Below, in pieces: positions 19,330 to 26,787 of a DNA stretch of 64,000 nucleotides (position 1 is its first letter; each line of letters starts with the position of its first letter). This DNA comes from Hyphomicrobiales bacterium (GTDB lineage Bacteria > Pseudomonadota > Alphaproteobacteria > Rhizobiales > Xanthobacteraceae): the NCBI GenBank assembly GCA_021730985.1, contig JAKFYI010000031.1, forward strand, positions 1-64,000, given 5' to 3'. The notes under the pieces are model-generated. The model saw nothing but the letters and a program-made list of their open reading frames with translations, ran no database searches and had not been told where the DNA came from. The position numbers and the translations under genes are program-made.

Positions 19330-20913
19330 CTAATAGCCAAGCGCGCAGCCGTCCTTGCGCGGCTCCGAGCCGCCGATCAGCACGCCGCGCTTCCAGTCGA
19401 TCCGGATCGCCTGCGCGCCGCCCCAAGGGGTCGGCGCGACCACGACGTTGTGACCTTTCGCCTTGAGGCCCTCGACGGTCGAAGCCGGCATGCCGCGCTC
19501 GACCACCGTGCGCTCGCCCTCGAAAAAGGCGCGCGGCGCGTCGATCGCGCTCTGCAGGTCCATGCCGTAGTCGAACATGTTCATCATCATCTGAACGTGC
19601 CCCATCGGCTGATAGTGCGCGCCCATCACGCCAAACGTGACGTCGCAGCGGCCGTCCTTCATCGCCAGCGCGGGGATGATGGTGTGCATCGGCCGCTTGT
19701 CGGGACCGAGCGCGTTCGGATGTCCGGGCTTGAGCACGAAGCCCGAGCCGCGGTTGTTGAACATCACGCCGGTCTTTTCGCTGCAGATGGCGGAGCCGAA
19801 CGAGGAATAGAGCGAGTTGATGAACGACACCGCCTTGCGGTTCTTGTCCACCACCGTGAGATAGACGGTGTCGCTGCCCGGCGTCGGCGCGCTCGGCAGC
19901 GGCACGCGCTTGTTCCGGTCGATCTTCGCCGCAAGATGCTTGGCGAACGCCTTGTCGTTGAGCGCCGAGGTGGCGACGCGCATGAACGACGGCTCGGCGA
20001 TATGGGTGTCACGCACCGCGAAGCCGATCCGCGCCGCCTCCAGCATCAGGTGGAAGCGCTCGGGGCCCAGCGCGTCCAGCTTGGACAGATCGAAGTTCTC
20101 CAGGATGTTCAGCATCACCAGTGCCGTGAGGCCCTGGGTGTTGGGCGGAATCTCGACCAGATCGATGCCGCGATAATTCGTCGAGATCGGCGCCGGCGCT
20201 TCGCCGCGATGCCGCGCGAAGTCCTCCGCGGTCAGCACCGAGCCCTTGGCCTGCAGGGTCGCCACCATGTCCTCGGCGATCGGCCCTTCGTAGAAGGCGC
20301 GCGGGCCGCTCTTGGCGATGGCCTTCAGCGTCTCGGCCAGCGCCGGCAGCTTGATGACGTCGCCTTCGGCCGGCGCGCGTCCGCCGAACAGATAGTGCCG
20401 CGTCGCGCCGGTGCTGTTGCCGAGCTTGCCGACCAGGTTCTGCCAGTCCGCCGCGACGCGCGGCGCGACCGGGAAGCCGTACTCGGCGTAGCGGATCGCC
20501 GGCGCCAGCACGCGGTCGAGTTGCCAGGTTCCGTGCGCTTTGAGAATCTCGCCCCACGCTTCGATCGCGCCGGGCACGTTCACAGCATGCGGCGAGGTCG
20601 CCTCGATCGCGTTCATGCCCTTGGCGAGCAGCGCCTCGGTCGAAGCCTGGGCGCCGGCGCGGCCGCAGCCGTTGTAGCCCCACACCGGCTTGTCAGGATC
20701 GGCCACCAGACAGAAACAGTCGCCGCCGATGCCGGTCATGTGCGGCTCGATCACGCACAGCACGGCAACCGCAGCCACCGCGGCATCGGCCGCGGTGCCG
20801 CCCTGGCGCAGCACGTCGATGGCGGCCAGCGTGGCGAGCGGATGCGAGGTCGCGGCCATGCCCTCGCCGGAAATGACTTGCGAGCGGCCGGGCAGATGGA
20901 AATCGCGCGCCAT
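19330..20913 (-). CDS. gamma-glutamyltransferase family protein
   Basis: A 527-residue Ntn-hydrolase of the gamma-glutamyltransferase family, made as one chain that self-cleaves before a threonine. The likely nucleophile lies in GSDTVYLTVVD (about residues 350-360). ATSHPLATLAAIDVLRQGGTAADAAVA at the N-terminus and the late FGVMGAHYQPMGHVQ region are typical. No signal peptide is visible, so it may be cytosolic, as in the YwrD-like subgroup. Substrate (glutathione or gamma-glutamyl compounds) is uncertain. A truncated copy of its C-terminus is at 16980-17129. Confidence 0.9.
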   Translation of the reverse strand: MARDFHLPGRSQVISGEGMAATSHPLATLAAIDVLRQGGTAADAAVAAVAVLCVIEPHMTGIGGDCFCLVADPDKPVWGYNGCGRAGAQASTEALLAKGMNAIEATSPHAVNVPGAIEAWGEILKAHGTWQLDRVLAPAIRYAEYGFPVAPRVAADWQNLVGKLGNSTGATRHYLFGGRAPAEGDVIKLPALAETLKAIAKSGPRAFYEGPIAEDMVATLQAKGSVLTAEDFARHRGEAPAPISTNYRGIDLVEIPPNTQGLTALVMLNILENFDLSKLDALGPERFHLMLEAARIGFAVRDTHIAEPSFMRVATSALNDKAFAKHLAAKIDRNKRVPLPSAPTPGSDTVYLTVVDKNRKAVSFINSLYSSFGSAICSEKTGVMFNNRGSGFVLKPGHPNALGPDKRPMHTIIPALAMKDGRCDVTFGVMGAHYQPMGHVQMMMNMFDYGMDLQSAIDAPRAFFEGERTVVERGMPASTVEGLKAKGHNVVVAPTPWGGAQAIRIDWKRGVLIGGSEPRKDGCALGY

Positions 20914-20942
20914 GGGGATGCTCTACCGCAGCCGGAGCGGCG

Positions 20943-21356
20943 TCAGGATGTCGCTTCGAGGCGCTCGACCGTCAAATCGCGCTGCGCGGTGCGCAGCGTG
21001 ATGATGAAGCCGCCCAGCACGTCCACCACGCTGATCATCATCAGCAGGAAGAAGGTCGAGGTGCCGGCCTGCCGCACCAGCAGGAACTCGATCAGCATGA
21101 CGACGAACACCACCATCGACAGCACATGATCGACCACCGAGCGGACGCCGATCCGCGTCGCCTTCAGGATTTCCAGCGGCAGCAGCATGACCGCCAGCCC
21201 GATCAGCATGTCCTCGGCGGTCACGCTCCAGGTCGCGCCCGACGTGAGGTTCACCGCGGTGATGGCGTCGGTCCAGTTCACGCCCGGCGTGAGGAACGCG
21301 ATCATGTTGTAGATCGCGAACGGAATGACCAGCAGCGGAAAGCCGATCAGGTACAT
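20943..21356 (-). CDS. small four-helix membrane protein
   Basis: A 137-residue protein with four hydrophobic segments (about residues 2-24, 48-68, 74-95 and 100-120) and no recognised family. GGGAG precedes the ATG with good spacing. It lies between rpmF and the ggt-like gene on the same strand, with 29 bp to the latter, so it may share its transcript. The function is unknown. Confidence 0.75.
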   Translation of the reverse strand: MYLIGFPLLVIPFAIYNMIAFLTPGVNWTDAITAVNLTSGATWSVTAEDMLIGLAVMLLPLEILKATRIGVRSVVDHVLSMVVFVVMLIEFLLVRQAGTSTFFLLMMISVVDVLGGFIITLRTAQRDLTVERLEATS

Positions 21357-21384
21357 GGCTGGCTCCCGCCTTTGGACCCCGGAG

Positions 21385-21570
21385 TTAGGCTTCGGTCTTG
21401 GGCTTCAGCACCGACCGGCCCTTGTACATGCCGGTCTTGAGATCGATGTGGTGCGGACGGCGGCGCTCGCCCGAATCCTTGTCTTCCACGTAACTCGGCT
21501 GCCTCAGCGCGTCGGCCGAACGGCGCATGCCGCGGCGGGACGGCGAGGTCTTTTTCTTTGGAACGGCCAT
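21385..21570 (-). CDS. rpmF: 50S ribosomal protein L32
   Basis: A 61-residue ribosomal protein. It begins [20 protein letters not shown] and carries the alphaproteobacterial form, without the zinc-ribbon cysteines of other bacteria. AGGAGATTTTTC precedes the ATG. The reading frame is open far upstream but that part is not coding. It lies downstream of mtgA, the usual order in Hyphomicrobiales. Confidence 0.96.
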   Translation of the reverse strand: MAVPKKKTSPSRRGMRRSADALRQPSYVEDKDSGERRRPHHIDLKTGMYKGRSVLKPKTEA

Positions 21571-21716
21571 GAAAAATCTCCTGAAACGTCGGCGCCAGGG
21601 GCGCCCGATACCGAATTCCTGCGGGAAGCCGGGCTTATAGAGGAAGGGGCCCGGCAAGGCTAGTGCGCTGTCCGGGGCGGTCTGGCGCGGCCCGGGAGGG
21701 GCCGTCGCCTCCAGGA

Positions 21717-22421
21717 TCACCGGACCCGGACGCAGGCGTCGATGTCGCCGGCCGACGCGGCGCGGGCCTGGACCCGGGCGGCGATGCGCCGCACGCCGGG
21801 ACCCGGCCGCTGGGCATTGCGCCGGTGCGGGTTCGGCAGCACGGCGGTCAGAACGCCCGCCTCCGCCGCCGTCAGGTCCCGCGCCGGCTTGTTGAAGGCG
21901 CGCCGCGCCCCCGCCTCGACGCCGAACTGGCCGGTCGGCCCCAGTTCCGCGATGTTGAGATAGATTTCCATGATGCGCCGCTTCGGCAGCACCAGATCGA
22001 CCCAAAGCGCCAGCGGAAACTCCAGCGCCTTGCGGACGAAGCTGCGGCCGCCCCACAGGAACAGATTCTTGACGGTCTGCTGGGTGATGGTCGAGGCGCC
22101 CCGCGCATCGCTCAACTCGTCGGCATCGCCGATCGCCGCCTTCAGCTCGCCCCAGTCGATGCCGCGATGCGAGCAGAACTTGGCATCCTCGGAGGCGATC
22201 ACGGTCCGCGCCATCACCGGGGCAATGCGCTCCATCGGAACGAACGTGCGCTCCACCGGCGCGCGCTTGATCCAGCGCCACACCATCACGGTCGAGACCG
22301 GATCGAATATCCGGTACAGCGGCGCCAGCAGATAGGGCAGCGCCAGCACCGCGAGGATCAGCAGGATCGCGATGCGCGCCAGCCGGAAGGCGAGGCTTCG
22401 AGGAGGTTTGGCCCTTGTCAT
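21717..22421 (-). CDS. mtgA: monofunctional peptidoglycan glycosyltransferase
   Basis: A 234-residue inner-membrane enzyme that polymerises lipid II into glycan strands. One N-terminal transmembrane segment (about 17-37) is followed by a glycosyltransferase 51 domain with the catalytic Glu in [12 protein letters not shown] (about residue 78) and [16 protein letters not shown] (about 107-122). It has no transpeptidase domain. Length is normal. The C-terminal ~25 residues are Arg/Ala rich and variable. Confidence 0.94.
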   Translation of the reverse strand: MTRAKPPRSLAFRLARIAILLILAVLALPYLLAPLYRIFDPVSTVMVWRWIKRAPVERTFVPMERIAPVMARTVIASEDAKFCSHRGIDWGELKAAIGDADELSDARGASTITQQTVKNLFLWGGRSFVRKALEFPLALWVDLVLPKRRIMEIYLNIAELGPTGQFGVEAGARRAFNKPARDLTAAEAGVLTAVLPNPHRRNAQRPGPGVRRIAARVQARAASAGDIDACVRVR

Positions 22422-22461
22422 CGCGGCAAGTTAAGCACAAATCTGCGGAAACGGCGGGGCC

Positions 22462-23124
22462 ATGGCGAAGCGAGCATTGCCACAACTTTGGATCGTCCGT
22501 GTGGCGCGCGGCCATGCGCGGCTTTGGGCCGCGCTGGCGCTGGGCTGCGCGGTCTATCTTGCACTTCCGGACTCGCTGCGGGGCGTGACCCGCGCGCTGG
22601 CCTGCTGGGATGCCGCCATTCTGCTTTACCTGGTGCTCACCGCCTGGATGATGGCGCGCTCTCCCGCGGGCGAGATCCGCAAGCACTCCGAAGCGCAGGA
22701 CGAAGGCGCCTTCGCGCTGATGGTGCTGACCGTCGCCGCGGCGCTCGCCAGCATGGGCGCGATCTTCGCCGAACTGGCGCGCGGGGGTGACGGCGGCCTG
22801 GAGCCACTGTCGTATGCGCTCGCGATCGCGACCGTGGTGCTGTCCTGGGCCTTCATCCACACCATCTTCGCGCTGCACTACGCCTACGACTTCTACGGCG
22901 ACGGTCAGCGCGCCAACGGCCTGAAGTTCCCCGGCGACACCAAGCCCGACTATTGGGACTTCGTGTATTTCTCGTTCGTGATCGGCATGACGTTCCAGGT
23001 CTCCGACGTCGCAGTGACCAACAAATGGATTCGCCGCTCGGTCGTCGCTCACGGCGTGCTGTCGTTCTTCTTCACCACCACGGTTGTCGCGCTCACGGTG
23101 AACATGGCCGCCAATGCGATTTAA
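22462..23124 (+). CDS. DUF1345 membrane protein
   Basis: A 220-residue protein with about five hydrophobic segments and the DUF1345 signature, including [15 protein letters not shown] at about 133-147 and [21 protein letters not shown] at about 165-185. The function is unknown; the family resembles ion-channel-like small membrane proteins by topology only. It is divergent from mtgA with a 40-bp gap, so promoters overlap. Confidence 0.88.
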   Translation: MAKRALPQLWIVRVARGHARLWAALALGCAVYLALPDSLRGVTRALACWDAAILLYLVLTAWMMARSPAGEIRKHSEAQDEGAFALMVLTVAAALASMGAIFAELARGGDGGLEPLSYALAIATVVLSWAFIHTIFALHYAYDFYGDGQRANGLKFPGDTKPDYWDFVYFSFVIGMTFQVSDVAVTNKWIRRSVVAHGVLSFFFTTTVVALTVNMAANAI

Positions 23125-23146
23125 TGCTTGCTCGGTCTGTCCATTA

Positions 23147-23269
23147 CCTCTCCCCGCACGCGGGGAGAGGTCGGATCGCGAAGCGATCCGGGTGAGGGGC
23201 ACTCGCGATGGAGCGCGTCATCGGAGGTTCCCCCTCACCCCGACCCTCTCCCCGCAAGCGGGGAGAGGG
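23147..23269. repeat. intergenic palindromic repeat (CTCTCCCCGC type)
   Basis: CCTCTCCCCGCACGCGGGGA at the left and CTCTCCCCGCAAGCGGGGAG at the right are each hairpins, and GGTGAGGGGC / CCCCTCACCC pair between them. Open frames run through it on both strands, which creates spurious upstream extensions of the antiporter gene. Confidence 0.85.
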
Positions 23270-23307
23270 AGGCGTGCCTCACGCAACGATCTGCAATCCA
23301 ACCCCCC

Positions 23308-24912
23308 ATGACCGCCACCATCCAGACCCTGCTACTACTGCTCGCCATTGGCGTCGTCGTTGCCGTGATCGCGCAGCGGATCAACGTGGCGCCGTCGATC
23401 CTGCTGGTGATCGCGGGCGTCGCGCTCGCGCTGGTGCCAGGGCTGCCGTCGATCGAGCTTGCACCGGAGTTCGTGCTGCTCGTCATCCTGCCGCCGCTGA
23501 TCTATTCGGCCGGCGTTTCGATGAGCTGGCGCGAATTCCGTTTCAACCTGCGGCTGATCGGGCTGCTCGCATTCGGCTGCGTGGTGTTCACCACCTGCGC
23601 GGTCGCGGCCGCCATGCACTACCTGCTGGGCTGGCAATGGGGCGTGGCGTTCCTGCTCGGCGCCATCGTCGCGCCGCCGGATGTGGTCGCGCCGCTCGCC
23701 ATCGCGCGCAGGCTCGGATTGCCGCGCCGGCTGGTGGTGGTGCTGGAGGGCGAAGGCCTCGCCAACGATGCCACCGCGCTGATCCTGTACCGCTTTGCGG
23801 TCGCCGCCGTCGCCACCGGCGCGTTCTCGATGGGCAAGGCGGCCGGCACGTTCGCGCTCATCATGGTCGGCGAAATCATCTGGGGCATCGGCGTCGGCTG
23901 GCTGGCCCTGCAATTGCGCTATTGGGCGCGCAACACGCGGGTCGAGATCACGCTGTCGCTGATGACGCCGTACCTCGCCTACTGGGTGCCCGAGCATTTC
24001 GGCGGCTCCGGCGTGCTGGCGACCGTGGCCGCGGGCCTCTACGTGAGCTGGAACGGGCCGCTGAAGATCTCCGCGGCGACCCGGCTGCAAGGCATCTTCT
24101 TCTGGGACCTCATCATCTACCTGATCGAGAGCGTGGTGTTCCTGGTCACCGGACTGCAGGCCCGCACGCTGATCGAGAAGGCGCAGTCGTTCTCGTTCCG
24201 GGAGCTGATAGTCGCCACCGCGATCACCACCGCGATCGTCATCGCGGCGCGCTTCGTCTGGATGTTCCCGGCGATCTATGCGCCGCGCTGGGCCAGCGCC
24301 TCGCTGCGCAAGCGAGATCCCTCGCCGCCGTGGCAATGGCCGTTCTTCCTCGCATTCACCGGCGTGCGCGGCGTGGTCTCGCTGGCGGCTGCGCTTGCGA
24401 TCCCGCTGACCACCGCGAAGCTCGAAGCGTTTCCGCAGCGCGACCTGATCCTGTTCATCACCTTCGGCGTCATCTTCGTCACGCTGGTCGGACAGGGCCT
24501 GATGCTGCCCCTGGTGGTGCGCTGGCTCGGGCTCGAGCAACATGCGCGCGCCGAGCAGCACAGAGAATATGAGGCGGAGCTTGCGGCGCGAACGGAGGCG
24601 ATGGAGGTCGCGCTGGAGCGGCTGGAGGCCGTTGCCGCCGAGCGCCGGATTTCCGGTGCTGCGCTCGACCTGCTGCGCGCCCGCCACGAGCAGCGGACAC
24701 GCGCGCTCGCCACCCACGCGGACGATGGCCAGGAGCTGAACCGCCTCAGCGCCGGGCTGCGCATCGAATTGATCGAGGCCGAACGGCAATTCCTCTATCA
24801 AATGCTGCGCGACGGCAAACTCACCGACGAATCGCGCCGCCGCATCGAGCGCGAGCTCGATCTGGAGGAGGAAGCCATCGGCCGCCGCGGCGAGCGCAAT
24901 ACGCCACGATAG
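23308..24912 (+). CDS. Na+/H+ antiporter (CPA1 family)
   Basis: A 534-residue inner-membrane exchanger with about 12 hydrophobic segments across residues 1-410. The ion-binding region includes LGAIVAPPDVVAPLAIARR and the following EGEGLANDATALI; GVRGVVSLAAALAIP is the late conserved helix. The C-terminal ~110 residues form a charged cytoplasmic helical tail. The start is ATG 23308; a longer frame upstream only translates a palindromic repeat. It probably exports Na+ (or K+) in exchange for protons. Confidence 0.92.
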   Translation: MTATIQTLLLLLAIGVVVAVIAQRINVAPSILLVIAGVALALVPGLPSIELAPEFVLLVILPPLIYSAGVSMSWREFRFNLRLIGLLAFGCVVFTTCAVAAAMHYLLGWQWGVAFLLGAIVAPPDVVAPLAIARRLGLPRRLVVVLEGEGLANDATALILYRFAVAAVATGAFSMGKAAGTFALIMVGEIIWGIGVGWLALQLRYWARNTRVEITLSLMTPYLAYWVPEHFGGSGVLATVAAGLYVSWNGPLKISAATRLQGIFFWDLIIYLIESVVFLVTGLQARTLIEKAQSFSFRELIVATAITTAIVIAARFVWMFPAIYAPRWASASLRKRDPSPPWQWPFFLAFTGVRGVVSLAAALAIPLTTAKLEAFPQRDLILFITFGVIFVTLVGQGLMLPLVVRWLGLEQHARAEQHREYEAELAARTEAMEVALERLEAVAAERRISGAALDLLRARHEQRTRALATHADDGQELNRLSAGLRIELIEAERQFLYQMLRDGKLTDESRRRIERELDLEEEAIGRRGERNTPR

Positions 24913-24994
24913 GCTCGCGGTGGACACAACCGGTTAATCGACCGTTAATCCCGTCGTCCTAAGCTTCGCGATATTTCCACTTTGCGGGGCTGCC

Positions 24995-25930
24995 ATGCGC
25001 ATCGTGCTGGTCGATCCAAGCCGCGCGGTTCAACGCGCGATGACCCAGCTCATCGAGGAGGGCGGCCACGACGTCGTGGTGTACGCCGACGGTCTCGAAG
25101 CGCTGTCCCATATCGCGAGAGACCCCGGCGTCCGCACCCTGATCACCAGCACGCAGCCGTTCAACATGTCCGGCATCGATCTGTGCGCCGCCGCGCGCAA
25201 GCTGAGCGGCGCACACCGCGCGCTGCACGTCATGCTGATGTCGTCGTCGGACGACTACTATCTTGCGGTGACGGCGCTCGACAACGGCGCGGACGATTTC
25301 ATTCACAAGCCGCCGAACCCGGACGAGCTGCGCGCACGGCTGCGGCTGGCCGACCGCGTGACGACGATGAAGCAGCAGCTCATCCAGTTCGCCACGACAG
25401 ACTCGCTCACCAGCCTCTTGAACCGCCGCGCCTTCTTCGACGCCGGCGAGGAAATGTGCCGCGCCGCGACCGGCGGCAAGACGCTGTCGGCGATCATGTT
25501 CGACGTCGATCACTTCAAGAGCATCAACGACACCTACGGCCACGGCACGGGCGACCGCGTGCTCGCTGCCATCGGCGAACACACCAAAATGACCGACGGC
25601 ATCGCAGGGCGGCTCGGTGGCGAGGAGTTCTGCGTGCTGACTTACGGCGACCTGGCCGACGCGACGGCGTGGTGCTGCGAGTTGCAGCGCGTCATCCGCG
25701 CGCAAAAATTCCAGCACGACGGAACATCGTTCGGCATCACCTGCAGCTTCGGCATCGCGGAATGGGAAAACAAAGAATCGATCGACCGCACGCTGCGGCG
25801 CGCCGATGTCGCCATGTACGAGGCCAAGCGCTCCGGCCGCGACCGTATCGTCGCGTCCGACACCTTTGCGCTCACCAACAACCACGATGAGTGGCAGGGC
25901 GCAGCGCGGATCGACGGCCGGCGGAGCTAG
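24995..25930 (+). CDS. REC-GGDEF protein, diguanylate cyclase with atypical receiver
   Basis: A 311-residue protein. The N-terminal receiver-like domain (1-120) has the conserved Lys (FIHKPPNP), but the usual phospho-Asp position reads TLITSTQPF with Ser, so phosphorylation is doubtful. The GGDEF domain (about 135-290) has FDVDHFKSINDTYGH and the intact active site RLGGEEF, so c-di-GMP synthesis is likely. The inhibitory RxxD site appears replaced (KMTD). The fold resembles PleD-like regulators but with one receiver. Confidence 0.88.
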   Translation: MRIVLVDPSRAVQRAMTQLIEEGGHDVVVYADGLEALSHIARDPGVRTLITSTQPFNMSGIDLCAAARKLSGAHRALHVMLMSSSDDYYLAVTALDNGADDFIHKPPNPDELRARLRLADRVTTMKQQLIQFATTDSLTSLLNRRAFFDAGEEMCRAATGGKTLSAIMFDVDHFKSINDTYGHGTGDRVLAAIGEHTKMTDGIAGRLGGEEFCVLTYGDLADATAWCCELQRVIRAQKFQHDGTSFGITCSFGIAEWENKESIDRTLRRADVAMYEAKRSGRDRIVASDTFALTNNHDEWQGAARIDGRRS

Positions 25931-25938
25931 CCGCCTCC

Positions 25939-26075
25939 CTACCGCGCGGCACCCTCGCCGATGATCGAAAACGGCCCCCAGAACGCGGGATGAGCGTTGC
26001 GCGGGTTCTTGGTCTTGGGATCGGTTTTGAGAATATCGAAGGTCGTGGTGGACTGGCCGGAGCGGCCGCCATCAA
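25939..26075 (-). pseudogene. C-terminal remnant, probably of a CHAT-domain protein gene
   Basis: Minus-strand translation from about 26075 to the stop at 25939 gives a closing sequence with FDILKTDPKTKNPRNAHP and AFWGPFSIIGEGAAR. The pattern HPxxWxPFxxxGEG is typical of the end of caspase-like CHAT domains that follow tetratricopeptide repeats. No start or upstream domain remains, and low-GC sequence begins right after it. I infer a truncated gene; the family assignment rests on one short motif. Confidence 0.5.
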
Positions 26076-26133
26076 GGCTTCATCTAGTCAAGGCATAATT
26101 GTCGGCTACCTTAAATAGAGGCGCGCACTGGCA

Positions 26134-26787
26134 TCAGACGTCTGACAGCCATTCTTGTGCGGAAGCGTAGCGCACAAGTTCGGCGCGAGTCTTGAGGCCA
26201 AGCTTCTCCATGCCGCGCGATCTGTAGGTCTCGACGGACTTCACCCCGATGTCTAACTGGTTGCCAATCTCTTTGTTTGTAAAACCCATTGCAGCAGACT
26301 TTAGAACATCGGTCTCACGTCCAGTCAAACTCTCATTGGTTATAGTGGAACGGCCATCGCGCCTTGGAGTGCTGTTAAACACACGGCTAGCTATCGCAGG
26401 ATCGACATAAAGCCCACCAACGATGACCCCACGAATAGCGTGTACGAGGCTTTCCGCCGCAGACCTCTTTAACATGTATCCCCTTACGCCAGCGTCCAAG
26501 GCTTGCTTCAGAAAAGCTCGATCTTCGTGCAACGTGAGTAGCATCACCCGTACTGTGGGCGCCTCATCGGCAAGTCGGCGCGCAAGCGCAATGCCATTGA
26601 GTTGGGGCATGGAAATATCAACTATGGCAACGTCTGGCTGTTTCTCGCGGATCATATTCAAAGCGCCGATGCCATCCGATGCCTCGGCAACAATTTCCAG
26701 GTCATCCTCTGCCGCGATGAGATTGCGCAATCCTCCTAGAACGATGGGATGGTCGTCGCTCAATGTGATACGAGTTCTGGTGTTCAT
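26134..26787 (-). CDS. NarL/FixJ-family response regulator
   Basis: A 217-residue regulator with an N-terminal receiver (phospho-Asp in VAIVDISMPQLNG, Lys in GYMLKRS) and a C-terminal LuxR-type helix-turn-helix (about 150-210: LTGRETDVLKSAAMGFTNKE). Its start overlaps the end of the kinase gene by 4 nt (ATGA), so the two form one translationally coupled unit. GC content is visibly lower than in flanking genes. Targets are unknown. Confidence 0.93.
   Translation of the reverse strand: MNTRTRITLSDDHPIVLGGLRNLIAAEDDLEIVAEASDGIGALNMIREKQPDVAIVDISMPQLNGIALARRLADEAPTVRVMLLTLHEDRAFLKQALDAGVRGYMLKRSAAESLVHAIRGVIVGGLYVDPAIASRVFNSTPRRDGRSTITNESLTGRETDVLKSAAMGFTNKEIGNQLDIGVKSVETYRSRGMEKLGLKTRAELVRYASAQEWLSDV

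Noticed and set aside
21385-23202. A 605-codon minus-strand frame ending in L32
   Set aside because: It overlaps mtgA and the DUF1345 gene out of frame; only the last 61 codons are rpmF.
23128-23307. 60-codon N-terminal extension of the antiporter
   Set aside because: It translates a palindromic repeat (Ser/Pro/Arg rich) and lacks antiporter character; ATG 23308 begins the first membrane helix.
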